From Nocardia brasiliensis (GTDB lineage Bacteria; Actinomycetota; Actinomycetes; Mycobacteriales; Mycobacteriaceae), in assembly GCF_011801125.1 (NCBI RefSeq), contig NZ_CP046171.1:3472001-3536000 (forward strand): a stretch of 64,000 nt of DNA. Reading direction: 5' to 3'. Positions 55,539 to 64,000 of this stretch are shown in pieces (the stretch's first letter is position 1; every line of letters begins with the position of its first letter). Position numbers and translations under genes: made by a program. The notes under the pieces were generated by a model that had not been told where the DNA came from, made no database searches, and worked only from the letters and a program-made list of their open reading frames with translations.

Positions 55539-56915
55539 TCATGGTTTCCCGGAGCCGCGGGGCGAGGGCTCGGTGGGCGTCGGTGACTCCGGCGCGCGCT
55601 CGGGCGGGGTGGGCGTGGTGATCGCCCACAGGTCGTGATCGGCGCGGCGGCCGGTGGCGTCGACCGAGCAGCGCAGCCGCCCCTCGTGCGCCATGCCGAC
55701 CCGGGCGGCGATCTCGGCGGCGGCGCGATCGCCCGGCGCGATGGTGGTCGCGACCCGGCACAGTCCGAGCGGGCCGAACGCGAGGGTGAGCAGCGCCCTG
55801 GTGGCCGCGACCCGGACGTGCGCCGGGTGCGCCGGATCGACCCAGACGAACATGCGGGCGTTGCGATCGAACATGTCCCGATCGAACAGCCTTGCCTCCC
55901 CGGCATATACCCCGTCCACCTCGACCGCGAGCACCAGTCCGCCCGGTGCGCGCAATCCCGCCCTGGTGCGCAGGTACTCGCGCAACCACCGGGACCAGGT
56001 GTGCTGTGCGGCCCAGGCCGGTTCGGCGCTCGCCGCGTCCGGGTCAAGGACGGTGCGGCCGCGCGCTCGTGCGGCCCGCCAGCCTCGCCAGTCGGTGGGC
56101 CTGCGGGTGCGGATGACCACCTCGGGATGGTCCGGGTCGGCGAGCCGGATCGGCGGCGGCGTGCCGAGCGGGTCGAACAGGTGCACCGCCCGCCCCGCGT
56201 AGAAGCGCGCTCCCGCGAGGACCATGGCGAGCTTGGGCACGGCCAGCGGCACCGGATCGACCGGCTCGGGCAGCGCCGCGGCATCGGGCCGATCGTGGCG
56301 CGCGAGCCAGTGCCCGGCGAACCCGTCCGGCGGGCGATCGGCCACGGTGACGGCCCAGAGTTCGTGGTCGCGCCGCGCCCCGCCCACATCGAAGTACCTG
56401 CCCATCAACGCTTCTCTGCGGAAACCGACGCCGGCGGCGCCGTGCGCGGCGGCGAGGTTGGCCGGTGAGATCGGCGCGGTGACCCGCCGCAGGCCGAGCC
56501 TGGTGAAACCGTGGTCGAGCAGCATGGCCGCGGCCAATCCGCCGATACCGTGCCTGGCCACCGTGGCGTCCACCCAGATGCCCATTTCCGCGGTGCCGGT
56601 CGCGGGGTCGATGGTGCCGAGCTCGATCTGACCCGCGAACCGGCCGTCGACCTCGATCACGGTGGCCAACCTGCGCCCCGCCCGCGCCTCGGCGCGGATC
56701 ATGAGACATTCACGCACCCAATGAGCCGCGCTGTGCCGCGCGTCCCAGTCCAGCGCCGAGCTGTACCAGAACGGCTCGATGTGGCGCCGGTCGCGCAGGC
56801 GGATGTGCCGCCAGAGCGGGTAGTCGGCGAGCCGGGGCGGGCGTAGCACCACCGTGCCCGCACGCAGCGGTACCGGCCCGAGTCTGCTGCGCGCCAGCGA
56901 TTTCGGTCGGGTCAT
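55539..56915 (-). CDS. tandem-GNAT acetyltransferase (two fused GNAT domains)
   Basis: 458 residues. Two RimJ/RimL-like GNAT units: the first (about 15-200) opens LRPPRLADYPLWRHIRLRDR and ends with GIGGLAAAMLLDHGFTRLGL and ISPANLAAAHGAAGVGFRRE; the second (about 235-440) ends with AATRALLTLAFGPLGLCRV and RVGMAHEGRL, without a clear first strand. Only the first domain keeps a good acetyl-CoA loop (VARHGIGGLA), so the second may be structural. Five nt separate it from the lipoprotein gene. It probably acetylates an amino sugar or peptide of the exported polymer. Confidence 0.85.
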   Translation of the reverse strand: MTRPKSLARSRLGPVPLRAGTVVLRPPRLADYPLWRHIRLRDRRHIEPFWYSSALDWDARHSAAHWVRECLMIRAEARAGRRLATVIEVDGRFAGQIELGTIDPATGTAEMGIWVDATVARHGIGGLAAAMLLDHGFTRLGLRRVTAPISPANLAAAHGAAGVGFRREALMGRYFDVGGARRDHELWAVTVADRPPDGFAGHWLARHDRPDAAALPEPVDPVPLAVPKLAMVLAGARFYAGRAVHLFDPLGTPPPIRLADPDHPEVVIRTRRPTDWRGWRAARARGRTVLDPDAASAEPAWAAQHTWSRWLREYLRTRAGLRAPGGLVLAVEVDGVYAGEARLFDRDMFDRNARMFVWVDPAHPAHVRVAATRALLTLAFGPLGLCRVATTIAPGDRAAAEIAARVGMAHEGRLRCSVDATGRRADHDLWAITTPTPPERAPESPTPTEPSPRGSGKP

Positions 56916-56920
56916 GGCCG

Positions 56921-58288
56921 CTACTCGCGCGGCCGCTGTTTACCCAAGGACATGGTCTTGAGGGCGCCTTCGGTGGAGATGGACACCCGCCAGTATGTCC
57001 CGGACGCGTCCTTGAGCACGAGACCTCCTTCCCTGTGCTCGGAGAGCCAGGTTCCGCTGCCGAGCACGGCCGCGCGCACCGAGCCGTCGGCGGACTGCGT
57101 TTGCAAGACGTCCGCATCGCTGCGGCCCGCCTTGATCACGACCGTGCCGGTGAGCGCGGGCGTCTGCATGCCGGTGCGCCCCAGCACGTGCCAGCGGTCG
57201 GGGAACACCGCCGGATTGAGATCGTCGGCCGCGGTGGAGATCAGGTTCACCGCGGTGCCCTCGGGGCAGCCCGCCGGATCGATCCGCAGTTCAGTGGGTG
57301 GGCGGTCCAGATCCTTGTCGAATTGCACGTTGGCCAGATAGGGCTGGCGGCAATAGATCAGGTCGAGCCCGATCCGGCGCGCCGCGACCTTGCAGTTGAT
57401 CATGCCGAACTGCGCGGGCCCGCCCCGCTCGGCGTGCCCGATGGACAGCGCGACCTCGGCGCCCTCGAACCAGACGTTGGTCAGCCACCAGTCGTTGGCC
57501 GCGCCGTCGACGAGGATGTGCCGATCGGTGGTGCGCGGATCGGCGTCGGAGACGAATTCGACGTTGGTGAGCGCCAATCCGGCGTTGTGGTCGTTGCCGG
57601 TGCCGAGCACGCCGACGAAGTTGCTGGTGAGTTTGGACGAGGTGACGTAGTTCTGGATGCAGGACGTGACGATGCCGTAGCCGAAATTGTTGATGTCGCA
57701 GTTGACGAACGAGGTGCCGCCGGTGTTGTCCTCGAGCACCACACCGCGCTGCGCCAGATAGCGTGGATGGTTGTCGCTGAGGTGATTGCCGCGGATCACC
57801 ACCGAATCGAACGAGCACCGGAAACACTCGGACAGCACCACGCCGGTCGCCTTGGGCCCGGCCAGATAGAACCCGATCCGGGCGAAGCGCACCCGGTTGC
57901 GCCGCCGTAGGTGGATGAGCGTGGTGTCGGTTTCGCAACTGATCACCGTCACGTCGGCGCCGTCGCCGAGAACCGTGGCGTAGTCGCCCATTTCGGGCCA
58001 CGCGGTCACCCGGTAGTGCCCCGCGGGCAGATACATGACGAGCGGTTTGTCGGTGACGGCGGCCGCGGCCGCGATGGCCGCCGTGTCGTCGGCGACGCCG
58101 TCGCCGACCGCGCCGAAGTCGCGCACATTGCGGGCCGCCGGCATGTCGGTGACGTGCGGGGAGCGGAATTCGACCGTCGGCGGCCGCGCCTCCGGGGTGC
58201 TGGTGCACGCGGCGAGCACCGGCACCGCGCCTGCCGCCCCGAATGCCGCGGCCAGCATGCGTCGCCGGCCAACCACGTCCTCGGTCAT
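56921..58288 (-). CDS. pectate-lyase-fold (right-handed beta-helix) Tat lipoprotein
   Basis: 455 residues. GRRRMLAAAFGAAG is a twin-arginine signal ending in lipobox LAAC (Cys28). NVRDFGAVGDGVADDTAAI is the opening signature of Pectate_lyase_3/GH28-type beta-helix proteins, followed by typical coils (VVIRGNHLSD, VNCDINNFGYGI, LTNVEFVSDAD). It would act at the outer membrane face, trimming, epimerising or binding the polysaccharide made by the cluster. It sits 41 nt after the Wzz-like gene in the operon. Catalytic type unproven. Confidence 0.88.
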   Translation of the reverse strand: MTEDVVGRRRMLAAAFGAAGAVPVLAACTSTPEARPPTVEFRSPHVTDMPAARNVRDFGAVGDGVADDTAAIAAAAAVTDKPLVMYLPAGHYRVTAWPEMGDYATVLGDGADVTVISCETDTTLIHLRRRNRVRFARIGFYLAGPKATGVVLSECFRCSFDSVVIRGNHLSDNHPRYLAQRGVVLEDNTGGTSFVNCDINNFGYGIVTSCIQNYVTSSKLTSNFVGVLGTGNDHNAGLALTNVEFVSDADPRTTDRHILVDGAANDWWLTNVWFEGAEVALSIGHAERGGPAQFGMINCKVAARRIGLDLIYCRQPYLANVQFDKDLDRPPTELRIDPAGCPEGTAVNLISTAADDLNPAVFPDRWHVLGRTGMQTPALTGTVVIKAGRSDADVLQTQSADGSVRAAVLGSGTWLSEHREGGLVLKDASGTYWRVSISTEGALKTMSLGKQRPRE

Positions 58289-58329
58289 GACCCTGCCTCG
58301 CCAACGCTGGGATCCGTCATGCGGCCCGC

Positions 58330-59610
58330 TCATCGCCGCAGCCGCTCGCGGAGCCGCCGCAACCGGTTGCCCGGCTTGCTGTACGCTACCGCGCCGGTCA
58401 GCTTGTTGTCGCCGAAAGTGGCCAGCGCACCGCGCAATTGCGGGCCGGTGAGGTCGCCGAGCGGGACGACGGCGATGGTCTGCCCGCACAGCGGTGCGAG
58501 CGCGATGGCGTCGGCGGCCCGGGTCACCGGCGCGGTCTGCACGACGAGGTGATCGTATTCGGTGCGCAGCTTCGCCACGAGCGCGCCGAACCGGTCCGCG
58601 GCGAGCAGGTCGGGCGTGCGCTCGTCGGCCGCACCGAGCGGCAGCACGGTGACACCGGTTCCCGGCAACGCGGTGAGCGCGTCGTGCACCGGGACGCCGT
58701 CGCGAAGCACCTCGGCCAGGCCCGGTTTCGCCTCGGGCACGGCCGCGTAGCCGCCGTGGCCGGAGGTGTCCGCGTCGATCAGCAGCACGCTGTTGCCGGT
58801 GTCGGCGAACGACTTCGCCAGGGCGGCCGCGACTTCCGGTTCGGACCGGGCCGAAAGGCTGGTGAACTGCACTCCGGCAGTGTCGCTTTCGCGCAGCAGC
58901 CGGGTACGCAGTCTGCGGGTCTCGTCGGGCGCGCCGGGCCGTCCCGCGTCGATGATGCCCAGAATCGGCACGGGCAGCAGTGCTTCGAGATCGTTGGACG
59001 TGCGCAGGGTGCGATCGGTGCGGTCGCGGACGAAGGCGCCCGCGCAGCCGAGCGCGAGCCCGGCGAGCATGCCGAGCAGCAGCAGCCGTTTCGTCTGCGG
59101 CCCGCTCGGCGCCGTCGGCAGCTCGGCCCGATCGACGACCGCCACCCGCGCCGCGGGCGCCGCGTCGCGCTCGATCGTCTCCAATTCGTCGATGAGCCGC
59201 CGGAATTGGGCCACCACCGAGTTGGCGAGGTCGCGCGCGCCCTCGGCGGTGCCCGCCTCGACGGTGATCACCAGGTTGGTGGTCGCGGGCGGGGAGAACG
59301 CCTTGATCTTGCTCTGCACCTCGCCGACCGACAACGGTAGCCCGAGGTCGTCGATGACGCGCTTGGCGACGGTCGCGCTGGTCGCCAGGTCCAGATACGA
59401 GCGGACCCGCTGCTGGGCGGCCAACCCGCCCTGGTACGAGTCGTTGACCGAGGTGCCGGTCGCCATCGACACGTACATGCTGCTCGCGGCGACGTAGGTG
59501 GTCGGAAGCGTACTCGCGTAGCCGCCCGCCGCCGCTAGGCACAGCACCACCGCCGTGACGATGATGACCCAGCGGCGGCGCGCGATACGCCAATAGTCGA
59601 TCAATCCCAT
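58330..59610 (-). CDS. Wzz-like chain-length regulator with degenerate tyrosine-kinase domain
   Basis: 426 residues. DYWRIARRRWVIIVTAVVLC starts a Wzz domain with membrane segments at about 13-30 and 176-195 and an extracytoplasmic region between. The cytoplasmic half matches BY-kinase domains (VPILGIID, VLLIDAD as Walker A' at 275-281, YDHLVVQTAPV), but the expected Walker A loop is absent: residues 250-262 read TSLSARSEPEVAA. No Tyr cluster ends the protein. It likely controls chain length as a non-catalytic partner. It overlaps the polymerase gene by 10 nt. Confidence 0.88.
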   Translation of the reverse strand: MGLIDYWRIARRRWVIIVTAVVLCLAAAGGYASTLPTTYVAASSMYVSMATGTSVNDSYQGGLAAQQRVRSYLDLATSATVAKRVIDDLGLPLSVGEVQSKIKAFSPPATTNLVITVEAGTAEGARDLANSVVAQFRRLIDELETIERDAAPAARVAVVDRAELPTAPSGPQTKRLLLLGMLAGLALGCAGAFVRDRTDRTLRTSNDLEALLPVPILGIIDAGRPGAPDETRRLRTRLLRESDTAGVQFTSLSARSEPEVAAALAKSFADTGNSVLLIDADTSGHGGYAAVPEAKPGLAEVLRDGVPVHDALTALPGTGVTVLPLGAADERTPDLLAADRFGALVAKLRTEYDHLVVQTAPVTRAADAIALAPLCGQTIAVVPLGDLTGPQLRGALATFGDNKLTGAVAYSKPGNRLRRLRERLRR

Positions 59611-60989
59611 GGGGTGGACGCTTTCTCTGCGGTAGGGACAGCCCCGACAAGGTCGGGTCGCGCCGCGCGCGGCGCGACCGGTGTGGCCCGGCGCCGGTAC
59701 TCACGCACCAGCAGCGAGATGAGCCACGCGAACACGGCCGCCTGGAGAAACTTGCCGAGATTCTCCATGCTGCCGAGGATGCCGCGTTCGAACAGCGCGG
59801 AGGCGCCGGTCATGGCCAGTCCGAGGACCACGATCGGAAACAAGCGTGCATGCAGCGCTCTGGCCCAGGCGATCAGCAGCGCGAAGGTGAACACCGCGCA
59901 CACGAGCACCCCGGCGTAGCCGCCGAGCACATAGCCCTCGTTGACGTTGCCTTCGGCCAGCGACACCGAGACCTTGGTCATGTCGACCGAGGCGCCGCGC
60001 ACGTCCTGTGCCCACGCGGTGCCGGACTGGAACTTCTGGGTGCCGAGCAACTGGCTGGGTACCAGGCTGGTCACGGCGTGGCGCAGTGCCTCGGCCGGTG
60101 TGAGCCATCCCCCCGGCCCGTGGAAACGGGCGTCGGTGGCGGCCTCGAGCAGATCGAACCGGCGCAGGATGCTGAGGAACGGCTGTACCAGTGGCGGATA
60201 CCCCGAATCGATCACCGCCGCTTCGGCTTTGGCGACCTCGGTTTGTTTCAGCGACTGCAGCCAGCCGAAGCCGCCGATGCCGAGCACGCCGATGGCCGCG
60301 ACGGAGACCGCCTTGGTCCTGGTCCAGCCGAGCAGGGCGAAGCGGATGGCGATGGCCAGCGCCGCCCCGATGATGGGCGTCTTGGATTCGACCACCGCCG
60401 TCCAGGCCAGCTCGCCGAGCAGCAGGCCACCGATGATGAGCGCGGTCGATCTGGGCCGGGCCGGCCGAATGAAGATGATCAGCCCGAGCGCGGCGATGGT
60501 GGCGAGAATGGCGACGAAGGACAGAATCGGGTTGGCGCTGTCGACATCGCCCGCGCCGCCGATGGATCCGGTGGCGACCGATGCGGCCCGGCCCGACAAC
60601 CCGACCCCGTACATGGCGGCGAGGATGGGCACGAAGTCGGGATCGGTGGTCAGTGCCGGTGGGGCGGGTGGCGGTTGACGGCGGGCCCAGAGCGCGTACC
60701 CGACAACGAGTCCCGCGTAGATCCAGAGTCCGAACACGACGTGCTCGAGCACCAGTGCGATGCCACGGTCGTAGCCGAACTCGGCCAGGCGCGGGTCCGG
60801 CACGTTGTCGCCGTAGTGCGGCTCCGGCTGCACCCGCAGCAGCACCAGCGGTCGGGCCAGGTAGGACAGCGACCAGAAGGCCGCCTGCGCGATCAGGAAC
60901 ACCCGGGCCACACCGGGAATCGCGGTGGCCGCGACCACGATCGTGAGCAGGGCGAGGGCGATCAGCAGCACCTCGGTGGTGGCGCTCAC
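59601..60989 (-). CDS. Wzy-like polysaccharide polymerase, multispanning membrane protein
   Basis: 462 residues with roughly ten hydrophobic helices (for example LLIALALLTIVVAATAIPGV, FVAILATIAALGLIIFI, LVCAVFTFALLIAW) and one large loop of about 110 residues (GYPPLVQPFLSILRRFDLLE onward), the layout of O-antigen/exopolysaccharide polymerases. Primary sequence in this class is poorly conserved, so the call rests on topology and on position between flippase, glycosyltransferase and Wzz-like genes. It starts 9 nt after the CgeB-like transferase stop. Confidence 0.8.
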   Translation of the reverse strand: MSATTEVLLIALALLTIVVAATAIPGVARVFLIAQAAFWSLSYLARPLVLLRVQPEPHYGDNVPDPRLAEFGYDRGIALVLEHVVFGLWIYAGLVVGYALWARRQPPPAPPALTTDPDFVPILAAMYGVGLSGRAASVATGSIGGAGDVDSANPILSFVAILATIAALGLIIFIRPARPRSTALIIGGLLLGELAWTAVVESKTPIIGAALAIAIRFALLGWTRTKAVSVAAIGVLGIGGFGWLQSLKQTEVAKAEAAVIDSGYPPLVQPFLSILRRFDLLEAATDARFHGPGGWLTPAEALRHAVTSLVPSQLLGTQKFQSGTAWAQDVRGASVDMTKVSVSLAEGNVNEGYVLGGYAGVLVCAVFTFALLIAWARALHARLFPIVVLGLAMTGASALFERGILGSMENLGKFLQAAVFAWLISLLVREYRRRATPVAPRAARPDLVGAVPTAEKASTPWD

Positions 60990-60998
60990 GGCGCGGGC

Positions 60999-62003
60999 TC
61001 AGGCGATCGCATCGATGATCTCCCTGGCCCGGTCGACGTAGCGATGGTTACCGCCGACGATCCGCTGATGGCCGGCCGCGGCCACCGCGGCGGCTTTCTC
61101 GGGGTGTGCGGCGCACCAGTCGATGATCTCGCGCAGTTCGGCGGTATCGGAGAACAGGAAACACTCGCTGGTGTCGTGCAGCAGCTCGGCGTGCTCCTCG
61201 GTGCGTTCGCCGACGAAAAGCCCACCGGCCGCGGGCACTTCGAAGGTGCGGCAGGTATGGGTGTCGCGGTTGTCGGAGTTCAGCAGGACCAGGTTCGCGG
61301 TGACGCTCGCGACGATCTCGGAGTACCGCTGGCCGTACACGGCGCCGCCGACCACCGCACCCGTGGTGCGCAATTCGGGCACGCGGCGCCAGCCGGGTCC
61401 GCGCACCAGCATTCGGTCCCCGTGTCTGCGGGCGAGCGCGACCAGGTCGGCGCGGCGATCGGGTCGGCACACGCCGATGAAACCGACGAGGAACTGCCCC
61501 ATGCCGCGGCGTGCGGTGCGATGATGCCAGGCCGGATCGTAGGCGCTGCGCACGAAGACGACGCCGCGGGCGCCGCGGGCGCGCAGCTCCGCGACATTGT
61601 GCCGCTTAGTGGTCAGCACATGATCCCATTCATGTTCGTGCGCAAGGTATTCCGCGCTGATGTTGGCCGGGTTCGCGACATCGTCCGGGCTGTAGTGCAC
61701 GTGCAGCGGCGCGGGCAGGTCGAGCAGCCTGCGCTGGTCGAGATGAATGCCCTTGAACACGAAGACCAGATCCGGCCGCAGCGCCGCGGCGACGCGGTCG
61801 ATCTCCTCGTGCAGCGCGGCCACCGACCACGGTGCCCGCCGATCGCTGAACTTCGCATAGATCCACGGCGGAGAAAGCCTGCGCGGCAAGGTGACCCGTG
61901 TGGTATCGAGGACGACCACGTCGTGTCCGGCCTGCCGGAAGCCGTCGGCGAGCGAGCGTGCGTTGCTGCCGACCCAGTCGTCACCGAGGTAGAGAATTCT
62001 CAT
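60999..62003 (-). CDS. CgeB-like glycosyltransferase
   Basis: 334 residues. MRILYLGDDWVGSNARSLAD opens a GT-B protein; FVFKGIHLDQRRLLDLPAPL, HVHYSPDDVANPAN, the C-terminal TCRTFEVPAAGGLFVGERTE and FSDTAELREIIDW match the DUF3880/Glyco_trans_1_2 family of spore and polysaccharide glycosyltransferases. The ATG overlaps the flippase stop (ATGA). It presumably adds one residue of the repeat unit; donor and linkage are unknown. Confidence 0.88.
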   Translation of the reverse strand: MRILYLGDDWVGSNARSLADGFRQAGHDVVVLDTTRVTLPRRLSPPWIYAKFSDRRAPWSVAALHEEIDRVAAALRPDLVFVFKGIHLDQRRLLDLPAPLHVHYSPDDVANPANISAEYLAHEHEWDHVLTTKRHNVAELRARGARGVVFVRSAYDPAWHHRTARRGMGQFLVGFIGVCRPDRRADLVALARRHGDRMLVRGPGWRRVPELRTTGAVVGGAVYGQRYSEIVASVTANLVLLNSDNRDTHTCRTFEVPAAGGLFVGERTEEHAELLHDTSECFLFSDTAELREIIDWCAAHPEKAAAVAAAGHQRIVGGNHRYVDRAREIIDAIA

Positions 62004-63370
62004 GCCCCGCCCTCCTCCCGCATCAGCACAATCGCGGGTCCCTCGGCCGGTGTTACCCGCTCGCGGTGGATGAGGTTGCGCACGCGGAGCAGATACCAGG
62101 CGGCGACGGTGAATTCGACCACGACGGTGCCGTACACCAGCGTCCATACCGAGTGCGTACGGAACGCGATGGCCAGCGCGGTGGCCGCCACCGCGGTGCC
62201 GAGCACGGCGCCGATCAGCACGCCGGTGGTGTCCTGGCGCACCGGCAGCACGGCCGTGGTGACGAACGAGGTGATCGCGGTGGCGGGCAGCACGAAGGTC
62301 TCCACCCGCAACAGGGCGATGGCGGCGGTGAAGTCCTTGCCGAACACCAGGTGGATCAGCGTCGGCGCGGCCAGCCACACCGCGGCGGCGGCGACCGTCG
62401 CGGTGCAGACGCAGGCCAGCAGCGCCTGCACGGCATGGCGCCAGAAGTTGTCGTCGGCGCTCTTGCGGGCCATCCGCGGCAGCAGCGCGAAACCGATGGG
62501 ATCCAAGGTGGATTGGATCGCGCGGACCAGCCGGTCCCCGGCCGAGTAGAGGCCGAGCGACACCGCGTCCAGCACCGCCGAGTACACCGCCGCCGCGCCC
62601 TGCCCGTAGGACGTCACCAATAGCCGGGACGTGAAAACCGGCGCACCGGTACGTAACACGGTTCGGACGCCGCGTGGGCGGGACGGTCTTCCGAAGGTGC
62701 GCAACGAATCCCACCAGGTCAACGCGACGGTCGGCACCGAGGACACGAGCAGGCACAGCAACGCGACCTGCGCGCTCGGTACCCGGGGGAGCACCGCGAC
62801 GAGCAGGGCGAGGTATCCGATGCGTCCGACGGCCTGGTAGGAGGTCGACGCGCCGAAGCGGCCCTGGCCGATGAGCAGCCAGTCCTCCGACACCGACCAG
62901 AAGCCGCCCGCGAACAACCCGAGCAGGATCATCTCCACGTGCTCGGGCGCGCCGACGGCGTAGCTGAGCGCCAACGCGGCGCCGAGTACACCGAGCGTGC
63001 CGGTGCGGATCGCCAGATAGTCGCCGCGCAGCTGGTTGACGCGCCGGAATCGGTCCGCGCCGAGCTCGTCGGCGTGCGCGTCGTGCACCCGCGCGGCGAG
63101 GTAGGAGGTGATGCCGAGGTCGACGAGCAGCGAACCGATGAAGTACGCGGACATGCCGATCGCCAGCAGGCCGAGCCCGTGCGTGCCGAGCACCCGGGCG
63201 ATCAGCGGCACGGTGACGATGGTGACGACGTACTGCCCGTACTTGCCGAAGCTCACGTAGCCGATATCGCGGACGATCGAGAGAAAATTATGGCGCTGTC
63301 GTGGATTTCGGCGGTGCGTGCCGCCGTCGGATGGCTGGTCGGGGGCGTTCGGTGCGGCGTGCTCAGCCAT
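62000..63370 (-). CDS. Wzx-type polysaccharide flippase (MOP superfamily)
   Basis: 456 residues from ATG 63370 (GGAG 8 nt upstream). After a polar N-terminus of about 30 residues, GYVSFGKYGQYVVTIVTVPL starts 12-14 membrane helices with the MOP-family pattern (LIARVLGTHGLGLLAIGMSA, TSRLLVTSYGQGAAAVYSAV, FALLPRMARKSADD). It would flip the lipid-linked repeat unit outward. It overlaps the upstream glycosyltransferase by 8 nt and the downstream one by 4, so the operon is tightly coupled. Confidence 0.92.
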   Translation of the reverse strand: MAEHAAPNAPDQPSDGGTHRRNPRQRHNFLSIVRDIGYVSFGKYGQYVVTIVTVPLIARVLGTHGLGLLAIGMSAYFIGSLLVDLGITSYLAARVHDAHADELGADRFRRVNQLRGDYLAIRTGTLGVLGAALALSYAVGAPEHVEMILLGLFAGGFWSVSEDWLLIGQGRFGASTSYQAVGRIGYLALLVAVLPRVPSAQVALLCLLVSSVPTVALTWWDSLRTFGRPSRPRGVRTVLRTGAPVFTSRLLVTSYGQGAAAVYSAVLDAVSLGLYSAGDRLVRAIQSTLDPIGFALLPRMARKSADDNFWRHAVQALLACVCTATVAAAAVWLAAPTLIHLVFGKDFTAAIALLRVETFVLPATAITSFVTTAVLPVRQDTTGVLIGAVLGTAVAATALAIAFRTHSVWTLVYGTVVVEFTVAAWYLLRVRNLIHRERVTPAEGPAIVLMREEGGA

Positions 63371-64000
63371 ACGTGGTTCGCTCCGGGGGAGTGGGGGTGC
63401 CCGCGGCGTCGTTGCGTTGTGCGAGGTCGGTGAGGAAGACGGCGACCGAACGCGCCGTCGTGGTGAGGTCGAAATCCGCGGCACGCAGGCGTCCCGCGTC
63501 CGCGAGACGGGTGCGCAGCGCCGGATCGGCGATCAGGGCGTCCAGTGCCGCGGTGAGCTGTGCATCGGACCCGCCCGGGACGAGCAGACCGTCGATGCCG
63601 GGTGTGATGATCTCCTCGGGACCACCCGGCGCGGCGGCGATTACGGCACAGCCTGCCTGCATGCCCTCCACGATCACCTGGCCGAAGGGCTCGGGCAGCA
63701 CCGAGCAGTGCACGAGAATGTCTGTGTCGCGCAGATATTCGCTCGGATCGTCGACGTGCCCGGTGAACGTCACCGAGATGGCGAGGTCCGCGGCGAGGCG
63801 TTCCAGCTCGGCACGGTAGGGCTGCTCGTCGAAGAAGGTGCCGCCGATCAGGTACACACGACGTGGCCGGGTCGCGGTCGCCGCCAGCGCGCGCAGCAGC
63901 ACGTCCTGCCCCTTCCACGGGGCGAGCCTGCCGAGCACGGTCACCACCGTCTCGGTGGGCGGGCGTTGCGGGTGCCGCGCGGTGCCGGTGCGGTGTGCGA
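63363..64000 (-). CDS. GT4-family glycosyltransferase, partial (5' end outside window)
   Basis: The C-terminal domain of a GT-B glycosyltransferase is open to the right window edge: TVLGRLAPWKGQDVLLRAL, VYLIGGTFFDEQPYRAELER, VTFTGHVDDPSEYLRDTDIL and the donor-binding PEPFGQVIVEGMQAGCAVIA, then GGPEEIITPGIDGLLVPGGS. An internal GTG at 63947 is not the start, since the frame continues upstream. It is the first visible gene of the seven-gene leftward operon. Confidence 0.92.
   Translation of the reverse strand, partial: AHRTGTARHPQRPPTETVVTVLGRLAPWKGQDVLLRALAATATRPRRVYLIGGTFFDEQPYRAELERLAADLAISVTFTGHVDDPSEYLRDTDILVHCSVLPEPFGQVIVEGMQAGCAVIAAAPGGPEEIITPGIDGLLVPGGSDAQLTAALDALIADPALRTRLADAGRLRAADFDLTTTARSVAVFLTDLAQRNDAAGTPTPPERTTYG

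Noticed and set aside
59850..62549. 899-codon open frame on the + strand opposite the polysaccharide genes
   Set aside because: It is the GC-rich mirror of three genes with clear motifs on the minus strand; its translation is repetitive His/Arg/Asp-rich shadow sequence.

Overview
This 64 kb window comes from a high-GC actinobacterium of the mycolate group, most likely Nocardia or a close relative. The evidence is the 16S/23S sequence type, an rRNA spacer without tRNA genes, frequent GTG and TTG starts, lipoprotein and Tat signals, a cutinase, a two-domain fatty acyl-CoA reductase of the mycobacterial type, and several IclR, TetR and FadR regulators. The genus call rests on recognising the sequence, not on a search.

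Layout. 1-3.5 kb: a leftward sugar operon (GH43-like hydrolase, FGGY kinase, thioredoxin, GH172-type hydrolase cut by the window edge). 3.6-7.7 kb: a protein phosphatase, a short UvrA-like ATPase and a divergent WYL regulator. 7.7-11.9 kb: a TRAP-TAXI transporter with two tandemly duplicated solute receptors. 12.0-17.7 kb: a complete rrn operon (16S-23S-5S) with promoters, antitermination boxes, RNase III stems and terminator. 17.7-20 kb: a secreted protein, a methyltransferase, and three unusual repeats. 20-23 kb: an IclR regulator facing two dehydrogenase genes.

22.9-29.3 kb: an island that reads as non-phosphorylated L-fucose catabolism: fuconate dehydratase, aldo/keto reductase, fuconolactonase, an SDR and a lactate-type FMN dehydrogenase, with an internal FadR-type regulator. 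A shared palindrome sits at three control points. The mutarotase gene next to the dehydratase is truncated. 29.3-38.3 kb: mixed accessory genes, an intact IS481-type element, a 1,037-residue ATPase regulator and a frameshifted SnoaL-like gene. 38.3-46.6 kb: a hemC paralogue, an expansin, a flavoprotein with its TetR regulator and double operator, a zinc alcohol dehydrogenase and a cutinase. 46.6-52.5 kb: a fatty acyl reductase and exported nucleotidase, phosphodiesterase-fold and hypothetical proteins.

52.5-64 kb: a leftward polysaccharide cluster with two GT4 glycosyltransferases, a CgeB-like transferase, flippase, Wzy-like and Wzz-like proteins, a pectate-lyase-fold lipoprotein, a tandem GNAT protein and a class-III aminotransferase. 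Seven of these genes overlap or nearly touch and form one operon running off the right edge.

Functions are assigned from motifs and family knowledge read by eye. Coordinates of rRNA ends, start codons and repeats were counted by hand and may be off by a few bases.
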